A DNA stretch of 64,000 nt from Spirosoma lacussanchae (GCF_005870035.1 NZ_SWJG01000003.1:434001-498000); one strand, 5' to 3'; positions 33,801-42,195 are shown, counted from the stretch's first letter. The notes: a model not told the origin generated them from the letters alone. Numbers and translations are program-made.

Positions 33801-34269
33801 ATACGTGGCTACAGGCACCGACGGGCTGCAGGGAGAGGTTGTTCATACGTTCAGGGGTGTATTACCCGGAACCTACGGGCTGCGGGTCAAAGCCTGGGAT
33901 ATCAACAATAATTCAACCGAGGGCACGTTGACCTTAGTAGTTTCTGAACGACCGGGTCTGACCCTCCGTGAAATCCGGATCAGTCCGAACCCGGTAACAA
34001 CACAAGCGCTGCTAACGGCAGATCACGACCGCGCCGGCGAGCCGCTGGACTGGACACTGAGTATCTATGATCTGAACGGACACCTGTTAACCCAGCAGAC
34101 GGGCCAGTGCACCGACTGCCCCGGGCGGGTAGAGGCCGGTACCTGGAACGGTCAGTCGAATAGCGGTGCGTCGCTACCCAACGGAATCTATGTGGTTCGG
34201 ATTCAGGTACGAGCCGCCACAGATGGCACAACAGCAACCGGTACCGGGCGAGTGGTATTAACCAAGTAA
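30787..34269 (+). CDS. porU: Type IX secretion system sortase PorU
   Basis: About 1160-residue gingipain-like (C25) cysteine peptidase on the outer membrane that removes C-terminal secretion signals and attaches type IX cargo to the cell surface. Signal peptide core WLLAGLVLIGTV ends LRAQ; the N-terminal KIGVTQSGVYRL segment is typical of PorU. Catalytic His in INYSGHGD (codon 32791) and Cys in TATCQFG (codon 32890). The C-terminus (about 1070-1160, PNPVTTQALL, NGIYVVRI) is itself a type IX-style domain. Start is uncertain: ATG 30772, ATG 30787 or GTG 30823 all precede the signal core; the first two overlap the SprT-like gene. porV follows. Confidence 0.93.
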   Translation: MPLLKWIYSSSTVYRPAPLNELIGPGRAWLLAGLVLIGTVPDLRAQSVLQQGNWLKIGVTQSGVYRLNQETLVRLNPAFATANPRNLRLYGNGGAPLPQANSTPRAVDLVENAVLVTGEADGRFDAGDALLFFGQSPHTIQYDTTARRFVHQINPYSDTTFYFLNIGLGPGRRISERLAGSLAAPTVTTFTDYQFYEPELRKVQSVRSGRAWLGDFLSTDTTRTVAFTMPGLLASSAIRVRASAMARDTSTRLFRIHVNSQLVGTIPIPDVSGFEYDYQGIVRADTFLTRLASTDNTVRVSMTFRNNRNNSGQGYLDFLAVEAQRELRQYEQSLWVRRLPAGSVAVQQASTGLRIWDVSQPLAPANQLYTLSATQAATWRAAQPADYFLFTDAQLLAPVSVVPVANQNLRGQTSPDLLIITPAAWRDQANRLAEFRRQNDRLSVLVATTQQVYNEFGSGQPDPTAIRDAVRYFYRQQPGQLKYLLLFGDATFDYRNINKAASPAAQANMVPVYESRESLHPVLSYSSDDYYGFMDDAEGEWKEPRQGELDPADHLLDVGIGRLPVKSVQEAQTVVDKLIRYATDQSLVGDWQTRVMLIADDGDYNLHQNDGELLATQIERVAPAFRPERIYLDNYQQIVTPDGQRAPVVNQHISRAMADGRLIINYSGHGDILTLADEKVVTLSDILGWRNRRLPLWVTATCQFGRYDDPSVNSGAELSLLSRVGGAIGLLTTTRPVYSNTNLLLNQAFYNTVFTPINGQMPRLGDVMRLTKNASLAGAINRNFALLGDPSMRLAYPRAQATLTAVNGRPLTTARFDTLRALETVELTGEIRQNGQRLADFTGTTRLTLFDKAALLTTLGQEAGSPKMSYRAYTNPVFSGQVAVQQGRFTVRFTVPKDIDYTVGQAKLYMYAVRADSAFDATGSYENLRIGGSIIADGVDNQPPSLTLAVVGGLRQGESWQATGPDIQVRISLQDNKGINIARSGLGHDLTAVLGDNSPVVLNSEYVATGTDGLQGEVVHTFRGVLPGTYGLRVKAWDINNNSTEGTLTLVVSERPGLTLREIRISPNPVTTQALLTADHDRAGEPLDWTLSIYDLNGHLLTQQTGQCTDCPGRVEAGTWNGQSNSGASLPNGIYVVRIQVRAATDGTTATGTGRVVLTK

Positions 34270-34318
34270 TTTACCAGAGAGGGGATTATCTGTTTTTTTC
34301 TTATCCAACGATTCATCG

Positions 34319-34326
34319 TAATTTTG
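34319..34326 (+). promoter_or_regulatory. -7 promoter box of porV
   Basis: TAATTTTG fits TAnnTTTG and lies 61 nt before the porV ATG, with a T-rich run about 19 nt upstream as a weak -33 element. porV could thus be transcribed separately from porU. Confidence 0.5.
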
Positions 34327-34387
34327 ACCGCACAGGACTGCCACACTTCCCCCAATCAGTTGCTGTCGTTGACCAACAACTTGTAGT

Positions 34388-35596
34388 ATGAAACTCAATT
34401 TTTCCCGTGTTTTTCTCGGCGTTTGCAGCTTTCTTCCCTTCGTTAGTTCAGCGCAGAATACCATTCCAATACTAAACGGCCAGCAACTTCAAGTTCCCAC
34501 CTCGTCTGTCCCTTTTCTGAATTTCACGCCCGATGCCCGATCGGGTGCGCTCGGTGAAGCCGGGGTAGCGCTCAGCGATCCCGATGCCAACTCCATCTTC
34601 TGGAATCCTGCCAAACTCGTTTTTGCCAAACAGGATAAAGGCGCTACCATTTCGTATACGCCCTGGCTGCGCGATCTGATTGGCGATATGTACTATACTA
34701 ACCTGAGCGGCTACTCTAAAGTGGGTAAAAACTCGGTGATTGGCGGTTCTCTGCTTTATTTCGACCTCGGTACGGTCGACTTTACCACCGCAACGGGTGT
34801 GGCTGCCGGTACCTTCAATTCGCGTGAGTATGCGGTAACGGCTTCGTTCGGACAGCGGCTTTCGCAGAATTTTTCGCTGGCCGTAAACCTCAAATACCTG
34901 AACTCGAACCTGGCGGCCGGAAGCTCGTTGCAGGGCCTGAAACCGGGTGCTACAGCGGCTGCCGATATCGGTGCCTATTACCAGAACGAAGTGCGGGACG
35001 ACGCAACCGGCAAAGGCATCGGCTGGGCGTTTGGAGCCATGATCTCCAACCTGGGGGGCCGGATTAATTACGGCGGCAACGAGCGCTACTTTATCCCGAC
35101 CAACCTGCGCCTGGGAACGAACCTAACATTCCACGTCGACCAGTACAACAAGTTTAATTTTGTAGTCGACGTCAATAAATTGATGGTGCCTACGCCGGAT
35201 ATACAGCTGGTAGGCGGGCGTCCGGTAAACCTGAATGCAAACAAAGGCTACTTCCAGTCGGTATTCGGTTCGTTTGCTGACGCGCCGGGTGGGTTCAGTG
35301 AAGAATTGAAGGAATTTACTGTTTCGACCGGAGTCGAGTACTGGTATAACGAACAGTTTGCGGTACGGGGTGGCTTTTTCAACGAATCGAACGTGAAAGG
35401 CGGCCGTAAATACATTACAACGGGCTTAGGCCTGAAATTGCAGCAGCGCTTCGGTGTCGACTTCTCATACCTGCTTCCCGTAAGCCAGAGCAGCCCAAGC
35501 CCATTGACCAACACCTTCCGGATCTCATTACTGTTCAACTTCAACAGTGCCAACCGCCTGTTCAGCGACGACGAAACCACCAGCGAAGATTATTAA
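34388..35596 (+). CDS. porV: Type IX secretion system outer-membrane protein PorV
   Basis: 402 residues with a signal peptide ending VSSA. The mature N-terminus has the PorV hallmark FLNFTPDARSGALGEAGVALSDP (about 38-60) followed by NSIFWNPAKLVF, then repeated amphipathic strands of a FadL-like 14-stranded barrel (IGGSLLYFDLG, SLAVNLKYLNSNLA, GAMISNLGGRINY) and a final LLFNFNS strand. PorV ferries cargo from the translocon to PorU for signal removal. Its position right behind porU is the conserved porUV arrangement. Confidence 0.93.
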   Translation: MKLNFSRVFLGVCSFLPFVSSAQNTIPILNGQQLQVPTSSVPFLNFTPDARSGALGEAGVALSDPDANSIFWNPAKLVFAKQDKGATISYTPWLRDLIGDMYYTNLSGYSKVGKNSVIGGSLLYFDLGTVDFTTATGVAAGTFNSREYAVTASFGQRLSQNFSLAVNLKYLNSNLAAGSSLQGLKPGATAAADIGAYYQNEVRDDATGKGIGWAFGAMISNLGGRINYGGNERYFIPTNLRLGTNLTFHVDQYNKFNFVVDVNKLMVPTPDIQLVGGRPVNLNANKGYFQSVFGSFADAPGGFSEELKEFTVSTGVEYWYNEQFAVRGGFFNESNVKGGRKYITTGLGLKLQQRFGVDFSYLLPVSQSSPSPLTNTFRISLLFNFNSANRLFSDDETTSEDY

Positions 35597-35605
35597 CGAA
35601 TAACT

Positions 35606-35668
35606 GCAAAAGAGTGAATGAGCAACGGAGCCAGCCTGGCAACCCGTTTTGCTCATTCACTCTTTTGC
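35606..35668 (+). terminator. Terminator hairpin after porV
   Basis: Perfect 20-bp inverted repeat (arms 35606-35625 and 35649-35668) whose 23-nt loop holds a second small hairpin (GCCAG/CTGGC). Starts 10 nt after the porV stop and ends 12 nt before the next ATG. Confidence 0.8.
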
Positions 35669-35680
35669 TATTCTGACACC

Positions 35681-36958
35681 ATGGTAGACAGAACGCAGTC
35701 ACCGGCTTTTCAGGCCATTCATGAAGTACGGCTCCCGGCCGTCAAAACCCATACGCTGGATAATACCGTACCGCTGCATCGGATTGATGTAGATCATCAG
35801 CCCGTTTTGCGGCTGGAGTGCATTTTCGATGCGGGAACGTGGTACGAACAGGTGCCGGCTACGGCCTTCTTCGCCGTCAAAATGCTGTCAGAAGGAACGC
35901 GCACCCGCTCGTCGGCCCAGATTAGCGAGTACTTCGACCGGTACGGGGCTTTTCTGGAGCTTAGCAGTGGTCCCGACCGGTCCAGCATAGTCGTTTACTG
36001 CCTGACCAAATTCCTGCCGGACGTACTGCCCTTACTACGTGAACTGCTGACGGAGCCGACGTTTCCGGAAAAAGAATTTGACGATCTGCGGAATATAACC
36101 CTGCAGAACCTGCGGGTCAACTACGAGAAAAATGCGTATCTGGCCAGCGTGTTGTTCCGGCAGAAGCTGTTTGGCCTCGATCACCCCTACGGCCGCAGTC
36201 AGCAGCCCGACCAGATCGAAGCGCTGACCCGGCAACAGGTTGTCGAATTTTACCAGCGTGCCCTGCATAACCGCCCATTCCAGATCCTGGTAGCGGGCCA
36301 GGTATCCGAGCTCGATGTAGCGCTCATCAATCGGGAGCTGGGGCAGGTACCTATCCAGACGGGCGCTGCGCCCATAGTCCCCGTTGAAAACGTTGAAGCC
36401 AACGGGCTGGCGACGCTGGCCGAGAAACCTGACAGCATACAGTCGTCTATCCGGGTTGGTCGGCGGCTGTTCACACGGTCGCATCCGGATTTTTTCCGGA
36501 TGCTGGTCACCAACGAAATCCTGGGTGGCTATTTCGGCTCGCGGCTGATGAAAAACATCCGCGAAGAAAAGGGCTTTACCTACGGCATCTCGTCGAACAT
36601 GCCCTCGTTCCGGCGGGATGGGTATTTCCTGATCGGAACCGACGTCAACAAAGAAAATACGCAGCAAACCCTGGATGAAATCCGGAAGGAGATTCGGATC
36701 TTACAAACCGAGCCGGTACAGGCCGACGAACTCGAGACCGTCAAGAACTTTATGGCGGGCGAGTTTGTAGGATCGCTTAATACGCCGTTCGAGATTGCGG
36801 ATCGGTATAAAGTAATTCTGCTCGACGATCTGCCAGCCGACTTCCTGACCACCTACATTCAGAACCTACGGGCCGTTTCGGCGGAGGATGTTGTACAGAT
36901 GGCAAACCTTTATCTAACGGATACGCATCTGAGTGAGGTAGTTGTAGGCGGGAAATAG
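35681..36958 (+). CDS. M16-family peptidase homologue, zinc motif lost
   Basis: 425 residues with the two-lobed M16 (pitrilysin/processing-peptidase) fold: N-lobe about 15-195, C-lobe about 200-420 with the substrate-binding R/Y motif in NIREEKGFTYGISS. Where active members have HxxEH, this protein reads PATAFFAVKML, so the zinc ligands and the catalytic Glu are absent. It should be a non-catalytic partner, like the alpha subunits of two-chain M16 enzymes. No signal peptide. An active partner is not adjacent. ATG 35681 is used because upstream frame codons lie in the terminator. Confidence 0.85.
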   Translation: MVDRTQSPAFQAIHEVRLPAVKTHTLDNTVPLHRIDVDHQPVLRLECIFDAGTWYEQVPATAFFAVKMLSEGTRTRSSAQISEYFDRYGAFLELSSGPDRSSIVVYCLTKFLPDVLPLLRELLTEPTFPEKEFDDLRNITLQNLRVNYEKNAYLASVLFRQKLFGLDHPYGRSQQPDQIEALTRQQVVEFYQRALHNRPFQILVAGQVSELDVALINRELGQVPIQTGAAPIVPVENVEANGLATLAEKPDSIQSSIRVGRRLFTRSHPDFFRMLVTNEILGGYFGSRLMKNIREEKGFTYGISSNMPSFRRDGYFLIGTDVNKENTQQTLDEIRKEIRILQTEPVQADELETVKNFMAGEFVGSLNTPFEIADRYKVILLDDLPADFLTTYIQNLRAVSAEDVVQMANLYLTDTHLSEVVVGGK

Positions 36959-37008
36959 GATGATTTGGAAATTTATTCATTAGTCAAGTTGTTCAATAGG
37001 GTAGTCAA

Positions 37009-37040
37009 TTTGACTGATTAGTTATTTACGTGTAGTTTTG
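37009..37040 (+). promoter_or_regulatory. Promoter of plsY
   Basis: TTTG (37009-37012), 20-nt spacer, TAGTTTTG (37033-37040): full Bacteroidota promoter. Predicted 5' leader of about 70 nt before plsY. Confidence 0.75.
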
Positions 37041-37112
37041 GGGTTCCTGCTGTTGGTTACAACCTCCTTACGTAGCTAACGATATCGATAACGTCTCACT
37101 TACATCCTTTCA

Positions 37113-37772
37113 ATGAACGTTTTTCTTATCTGCTTGACAGTGCTTCTGGCTTATCTGCTCGGTTCGATCCCAACGGCCGTCTGGTATGGTCAGGGTTTTT
37201 TCGGTATCGATATCCGCACCAAAGGAAGTGGTAATGCCGGGGCTACCAATACGTTTCGGGTACTTGGCAAACGGGCCGGAACCATTGTCATGCTGGTCGA
37301 CGTTCTGAAAGGCTATACGGCGGCTATGCTGTCTATGCTGCTCTGGTACCTGGACGTGATCACGTACCGCGAAATTCTAACGTTTGAACTGGTTTTTGGT
37401 CTGGTAGCCGTAATCGGCCACCTTTATCCGGTGTTTGCCGGGTTTAAGGGGGGCAAAGGCGTAGCTACCCTGCTGGGTATGATTCTGGCCATCCATCCCG
37501 AAATGGCGGCTGTCTGCATCGGTATTTTTCTGCTGGTGGTCATTGCGTCGCAGTACGTATCGCTGGGGTCGATCCTGGCCGCGCTGGCGTTTCCGGTGCT
37601 GCTGCTGCTCCGCATTTTTGGTCAGAAAGAAAGCCCGCTGCTTATCGTATTCGGGTTTATTATCTTTCTGATGGTCGTTTTGACGCATCAGAAGAATATT
37701 GCCCGGCTGCTGCGTGGTCAGGAAAACCGGACGGTTCTGATTCGTCTGCGTAAAAAACGTGATCCGCAATAA
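37113..37772 (+). CDS. plsY: Acyl-phosphate:glycerol-3-phosphate acyltransferase
   Basis: 219-residue inner-membrane enzyme making lysophosphatidic acid from acyl-phosphate and glycerol 3-phosphate, the first step of phospholipid synthesis. Five helices and the PlsY loops are visible: loop 1 GSIPTAVWYG with the following KGSGNAGATNTFRVLG, and GHLYPVFAGFKGGKGVAT. Slightly long because of a basic C-terminal tail (RGQENRTVLIRLRKKRDPQ). Confidence 0.96.
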   Translation: MNVFLICLTVLLAYLLGSIPTAVWYGQGFFGIDIRTKGSGNAGATNTFRVLGKRAGTIVMLVDVLKGYTAAMLSMLLWYLDVITYREILTFELVFGLVAVIGHLYPVFAGFKGGKGVATLLGMILAIHPEMAAVCIGIFLLVVIASQYVSLGSILAALAFPVLLLLRIFGQKESPLLIVFGFIIFLMVVLTHQKNIARLLRGQENRTVLIRLRKKRDPQ

Positions 37773-37946
37773 AGCTATTTACTGCATTCATCGACGCCCC
37801 GTCGTTGCGCGAAAACTGCGTAACTTCGGGGCGATTTTATAGCTAACCGAATCCGCTGGCGCATCGCATCAAACCCGGCCGGGCAGGCGTACCCCGATAC
37901 CCGATGAACCGCCGATGCCGTATCGTCCCAGACCCAGACAAGACCT

Positions 37947-39311
37947 ATGCTAACAGACTTCCTTGCCGAAAATAAGCAGCGATTCCTGGATGAACTGCTC
38001 GAGTTACTGCGTATTCCGTCGGTGTCGGCCGACTCTTCCTTCAAAAATGACGTTCGCCGGGCGGCCGAATTCGTTCGCGACAAGCTGACCGCAGCCGGAC
38101 TGGACGATGCCCAACTGCACGAAACTGCGGGCCACCCGATTGTTTTTGCGCAGAAATTAGTCGATCCGGCCCGCCCTACGGTGCTGGTGTATGGCCATTA
38201 CGACGTGCAGCCGGCCGATCCGTACGAACTCTGGAAAACGCCCCCATTCGAGCCGACTATTCGTAACGAACGGATTTATGCCCGGGGTGCCTGCGACGAC
38301 AAAGGACAGTTTTACATGCACATCAAGGCGCTGGAAGCCATGCTGGCTACCGATGGGCTGCCCTGCAACGTAAAGGTGATGATCGAGGGCGAAGAGGAAG
38401 TCGGCTCCGACCACCTCGGCACTTTTGTGGCTGAGAACCGGGAATTGCTCAAAGCCGACGTAATCCTGATCTCCGATACGAGTATTATCTCCAACGAAAC
38501 GCCGTCGCTCGAAACCGGACTCCGCGGTTTATCGTACGTAGAGGTCGAGGTGACTGGCGCTAACCGCGATCTGCACTCGGGTGTGTACGGAGGAGGGGTG
38601 GCTAATCCGATCAACGTACTGGCTAAAATGATTGCGAGTCTGCACGACGATCAGGGCCGCATTACCATACCTGGTTTTTACGACAAGGTAGTTGATCTGA
38701 GCGAAGCCGAACGGGCCGAGCTGGCTAAAGCACCGTTCAGCCTGGACGAGTACAAGCAGGATCTGGGAATCAACGACGTGATGGGCGAAACCGGCTACTC
38801 GACCAACGAGCGGACCAGCATACGGCCTACGCTCGATGCCAACGGCATCTGGGGCGGCTATACGGGCGAAGGTGCCAAAACGGTACTACCTTCCAAAGCC
38901 TCGGCCAAGATCAGCATGCGGCTGGTTCCGAACCAGACACCCGAGGAGATTACAGATTTGTTTACCCGGCATTTTACGGCCATTGCACCGGCGGGCGTGA
39001 CGGTAAAGGTAACGCCCCATCATGGCGGGCTGCCCTACGTAACCCCCGTCGACTCGGTCGAATTCGAAGCCGCGAGCCGGGCGTTCGAAGATGCCTGGGG
39101 TAAGAAACCAATTCCAACGCGGGGGGGCGGCAGTATTCCGATCGTAGCCCTGTTTGAGCGGGAACTGGGTATCAAATCTATTCTGATGGGGTTTGGTCTG
39201 GATACCGATGCGCTCCATTCACCCAACGAAAGCTACGGCCTGTTCAATTTTTATAAAGGCATCGAAACCATTCCGTACTTCTACAAAAACTACGCGGAGT
39301 TGAAGCAGTAA
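37947..39311 (+). CDS. M20-family dipeptidase (CNDP-like)
   Basis: 454-residue dizinc peptidase of the M20/M25/M40 group. Metal ligands: H84 and D86 region (VYGHYDVQP), bridging Asp in RGACDDKGQ (about 117), catalytic Glu in MIEGEEEVGS (about 150), late His in the DALHSPNE segment. The inserted dimerisation domain with RDLHSGVYGG is the pattern of carnosinase-like dipeptidases. Cytoplasmic, no signal. It is followed two nt later by a secreted-protein gene, so the two are co-transcribed. Confidence 0.93.
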   Translation: MLTDFLAENKQRFLDELLELLRIPSVSADSSFKNDVRRAAEFVRDKLTAAGLDDAQLHETAGHPIVFAQKLVDPARPTVLVYGHYDVQPADPYELWKTPPFEPTIRNERIYARGACDDKGQFYMHIKALEAMLATDGLPCNVKVMIEGEEEVGSDHLGTFVAENRELLKADVILISDTSIISNETPSLETGLRGLSYVEVEVTGANRDLHSGVYGGGVANPINVLAKMIASLHDDQGRITIPGFYDKVVDLSEAERAELAKAPFSLDEYKQDLGINDVMGETGYSTNERTSIRPTLDANGIWGGYTGEGAKTVLPSKASAKISMRLVPNQTPEEITDLFTRHFTAIAPAGVTVKVTPHHGGLPYVTPVDSVEFEAASRAFEDAWGKKPIPTRGGGSIPIVALFERELGIKSILMGFGLDTDALHSPNESYGLFNFYKGIETIPYFYKNYAELKQ

Positions 39312-39312
39312 C

Positions 39313-40686
39313 ATGAAACACGCTTTATTGCCTCTTTTATTAACCTTCCTGACCGGATCGCTGGTATTGGCGCAGCAGCCAGCCCCCCGAACGTTGACGC
39401 CAGCCGAGCAACGACAAAAAGAAAAAATTGAACGGGAAATTCAGCGCGAACGTCAGGTCCGGGCCGAGTGGCTGCAGAAACAACGCGAATACGAAGCCCG
39501 ACAGGCCGAAAAAGAACGGCAGCGACAGGCAAAAAAAGCGGAAAAAGACCGTCCGGCACCGCCCGTCGAAAAGCCCAAACCGGCCGACCCTGTCAAACCG
39601 GAGGCTGATGCGCAACCCATAGCTCCGGCCTCAGCGCCCAAACCCGCTGAACCCAGCCGGCGCGAACGGCGGGAACAACGCCGGAAAGAGGCTGCACCAG
39701 CCGTAACGCCCGCCCCCGAGCCTGCTCCGGCAGTGGTAACGCCACCGCCAGCCTCGGTTGTAGTTACGCCTGCTGAACCAGCGCCACCCGCAGTCCGGCC
39801 TGCCCGGCCCAAACGGGAACGCCGAAAAGCCACTGCGCCAGTAATAGACAGCGTGTCGGCAACCCCGGCGTCAGCAAATGCCGAGCAACCCCGCCTGAGC
39901 CGGCCCAAACATGAGTTTTTGCCCAAAGGGCATCTGTTCGACCCCATCCTGCTCGACCCGCTCGAAGCACAAACCTACGGCTCCGTATTGCCTGCTTACT
40001 ATACGGAGGGGAGTCGATACAAAGGCAGCATTGTTCCGTTTGCGTTCGGGTTTGCGAAACCGTTTTACCGGCGCACTACCGAGCCGGGCCGATCAGAGGA
40101 GATTGTGCTGGATCTGGCTTCGTTTACCCAGTTTGAAGTATACTGGGATGCCGACAAAGGCCGTCAGCGCCGGCAGATCATGAACAATGATTACAAGATC
40201 AGCATCATCTACAACGTACGGCGGGGTGCAAATAACTACCGATTTCGGTTCTATCACCTCTCGTCGCACCTGGGTGACGATTACATCTACCGCAATCGGA
40301 TCACGGCACCATCGCCCAACTCGGTGAATTATGAGGTTGTCGATGCGACCTACAGCCGGATGGTACAGAACTGGCGGCTCTACGGCGGTCTGGGCATCGG
40401 TCTGCGTAAGACCAGCGAGCGGGAGCGGCTCAGTGCGCAGCTGGGTGCGTACTACAAGAAACCGTCTGAGCGACTGGCCCGGCTGGTCGGGGGCGTCGAT
40501 GTCAAGTTCTGGCAACAGACCGATTTCAGGCCGGGTATACACGGCGGGGTGGGCGTAGAAGTGGGTCGTACGCAGAATAACCTCACGTTTTTGCTCGAAG
40601 GCTACTCGGGTTTCCGGCCCTACAGCCAGTTCGAACAGCAGCAGACCTCATGGATCGGCATTGGGGTTTACCTGAATCCATTCTAA
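39313..40686 (+). CDS. Secreted coiled-coil/Pro-rich protein with beta-strand domain
   Basis: 457 residues in three zones. A signal peptide ends VLAQ. Residues about 25-85 are a very highly charged Glu/Lys/Arg/Gln helix; about 85-200 are Pro/Ala/Val/Glu-rich and presumably extended. Residues about 205-457 form a beta-rich domain (SSHLGDDYIYRNRI, LYGGLGIGLRK, VGVEVGRTQNNLTFLLEG, final WIGIGVYLNPF). The last part recalls DUF1207 proteins and ends like an outer-membrane barrel; this family call is from memory. The layout suggests an outer-membrane or envelope-spanning protein. Its N-terminus starts two nt after the dipeptidase stop. Confidence 0.75.
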   Translation: MKHALLPLLLTFLTGSLVLAQQPAPRTLTPAEQRQKEKIEREIQRERQVRAEWLQKQREYEARQAEKERQRQAKKAEKDRPAPPVEKPKPADPVKPEADAQPIAPASAPKPAEPSRRERREQRRKEAAPAVTPAPEPAPAVVTPPPASVVVTPAEPAPPAVRPARPKRERRKATAPVIDSVSATPASANAEQPRLSRPKHEFLPKGHLFDPILLDPLEAQTYGSVLPAYYTEGSRYKGSIVPFAFGFAKPFYRRTTEPGRSEEIVLDLASFTQFEVYWDADKGRQRRQIMNNDYKISIIYNVRRGANNYRFRFYHLSSHLGDDYIYRNRITAPSPNSVNYEVVDATYSRMVQNWRLYGGLGIGLRKTSERERLSAQLGAYYKKPSERLARLVGGVDVKFWQQTDFRPGIHGGVGVEVGRTQNNLTFLLEGYSGFRPYSQFEQQQTSWIGIGVYLNPF

Positions 40687-40694
40687 AAAATAAG

Positions 40695-40752
40695 ACGGGC
40701 GGGTCAGCCAGCGGCAAAGTCTACCGGGCATGCCGCTGGTTGACCCGCCCGT
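40695..40752. terminator. Terminator hairpin, 22-bp stem
   Basis: Arms 40695-40716 and 40731-40752 pair over 22 positions with one G-T wobble around a 14-nt loop, just after the preceding stop. The right arm ends three nt before the purB -7 box. Confidence 0.85.
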
Positions 40753-40755
40753 TTG

Positions 40756-40763
40756 TACCTTTG
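40756..40763 (+). promoter_or_regulatory. -7 promoter box of purB
   Basis: TACCTTTG fits TAnnTTTG exactly, 16 nt before the purB ATG, giving a very short leader. No well-spaced -33 box; that position is occupied by the terminator stem of the previous gene. Confidence 0.6.
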
Positions 40764-40779
40764 CGTTTTACCTAACTGT

Positions 40780-42120
40780 ATGGATTTATCTGCACTTACG
40801 GCCATATCGCCCGTTGATGGCCGCTATCGGCGTCAGGTCGAATCACTGGCCCCCTATTTCTCGGAGTTTGGCCTGATTCGCTATCGGATTCGCATTGAAG
40901 TCGAGTACTTTATTGCCCTCTGCGAATGGCCTGTTCCGCAACTGTCGGCGGTCAACGCGACCCATTTTCAGGCTTTGCGGGCTTTGTACGAGCAGTTCAC
41001 GGAGGCCGATGCGCAGCGGATCAAAGACATCGAGAAAACCACCAACCACGACGTCAAGGCCGTTGAATACTTCATCAAGGAGAAACTAAAAGGGTCGCCC
41101 GTTGAGCCGTATCTGGAGTTTATTCACTTTGGCCTGACCTCCCAGGACGTGAATAATACGGCCATTCCGCTGTCGCTGTCTGAGGCCATGGATGCCGAGA
41201 TAACGCCCCTGTATCGGCAGGTATACATGCGGCTGCAACAACTGGCCGACCAGTGGGCCCATATTCCCATGCTGGCCCGGACACACGGGCAGCCAGCTTC
41301 CCCAACGCGCCTGGGCAAAGAACTGAGCGTGTTTGTCGAGCGAATCGAAAAGCAGCTGCTCCTGCTGGCGGCTATCCCGACGGCGGCCAAGTTCGGCGGA
41401 GCTACCGGTAATTTCAACGCCCATGCTGTAGCGTATCCAAACGAGAACTGGAAAGAGTTTGGCGACTCCTTCGTCAAGAGTCTGGGGATGGTGCGTAGTC
41501 AGTTTACGACCCAGATTGAGCATTACGATATGCTGGCTGCTACGCTGGATGCGTACAAGCGGCTCAATACGATCCTGATCGACCTAGACCGCGACATCTG
41601 GACGTACGTATCGATGAATTACTTCAAACAAAAGCTGAAAGAGGGAGAAGTTGGCTCGTCGGCCATGCCCCACAAGGTGAACCCCATTGATTTCGAGAAC
41701 TCGGAAGGTAACCTGGGTATTGCCAATGCCCTGCTGGAGCACCTGTCGGCCAAGCTACCCATTTCGCGGCTTCAGCGCGATCTGACCGACTCGACCGTTT
41801 TGCGGAGCCTGGGTGTTCCGTTTGCGCATTCGGTCATTGCGCTGAAATCGCTGCTGAAAGGACTGGATAAGCTGGAGCTGAATGAAGCCGCGCTGCAGGC
41901 CGACCTCGATGATAACTGGGCGGTTGTGGCCGAAGGCATCCAAACCGTGCTACGTCGCGAAGGCTACCCGCAACCCTACGAAGCGCTGAAAGCCCTGACC
42001 CGCACGAACGAGAAAATTACCAAGCAAACGATCTGGCAGTTCATTGACGAACTGGACGTATCTGAATCGGTCAAAAACGAACTACGGGCCATTACCCCCT
42101 TCCAGTACACGGGCCTGTAA
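40780..42120 (+). CDS. purB: Adenylosuccinate lyase
   Basis: 446 residues. Splits SAICAR and adenylosuccinate with release of fumarate in purine synthesis. Fumarase/aspartase-superfamily signature GSSAMPHKVNPIDFENSEGN, here about 288-307, plus ARTHGQPASPTRLGKE and HFGLTSQDVNNTA. The N-terminus MDLSALTAISPVDGRYR is typical of the E. coli-like class. Monocistronic between two strong hairpins. Confidence 0.97.
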   Translation: MDLSALTAISPVDGRYRRQVESLAPYFSEFGLIRYRIRIEVEYFIALCEWPVPQLSAVNATHFQALRALYEQFTEADAQRIKDIEKTTNHDVKAVEYFIKEKLKGSPVEPYLEFIHFGLTSQDVNNTAIPLSLSEAMDAEITPLYRQVYMRLQQLADQWAHIPMLARTHGQPASPTRLGKELSVFVERIEKQLLLLAAIPTAAKFGGATGNFNAHAVAYPNENWKEFGDSFVKSLGMVRSQFTTQIEHYDMLAATLDAYKRLNTILIDLDRDIWTYVSMNYFKQKLKEGEVGSSAMPHKVNPIDFENSEGNLGIANALLEHLSAKLPISRLQRDLTDSTVLRSLGVPFAHSVIALKSLLKGLDKLELNEAALQADLDDNWAVVAEGIQTVLRREGYPQPYEALKALTRTNEKITKQTIWQFIDELDVSESVKNELRAITPFQYTGL

Positions 42121-42128
42121 GCTATACC

Positions 42129-42185
42129 AACCGATGGGGGCCGTCCGGTAGAACATCGTTGTCTACCGGACGGCCCCCATCGGTT
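42129..42185. terminator. Bidirectional terminator, 24-bp stem
   Basis: Perfect 24-bp inverted repeat (arms 42129-42152 and 42162-42185) with a 9-nt loop, between convergent purB and proC. The longest perfect stem in the window. Confidence 0.88.
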
Positions 42186-42195
42186 ATAGTGAAAA

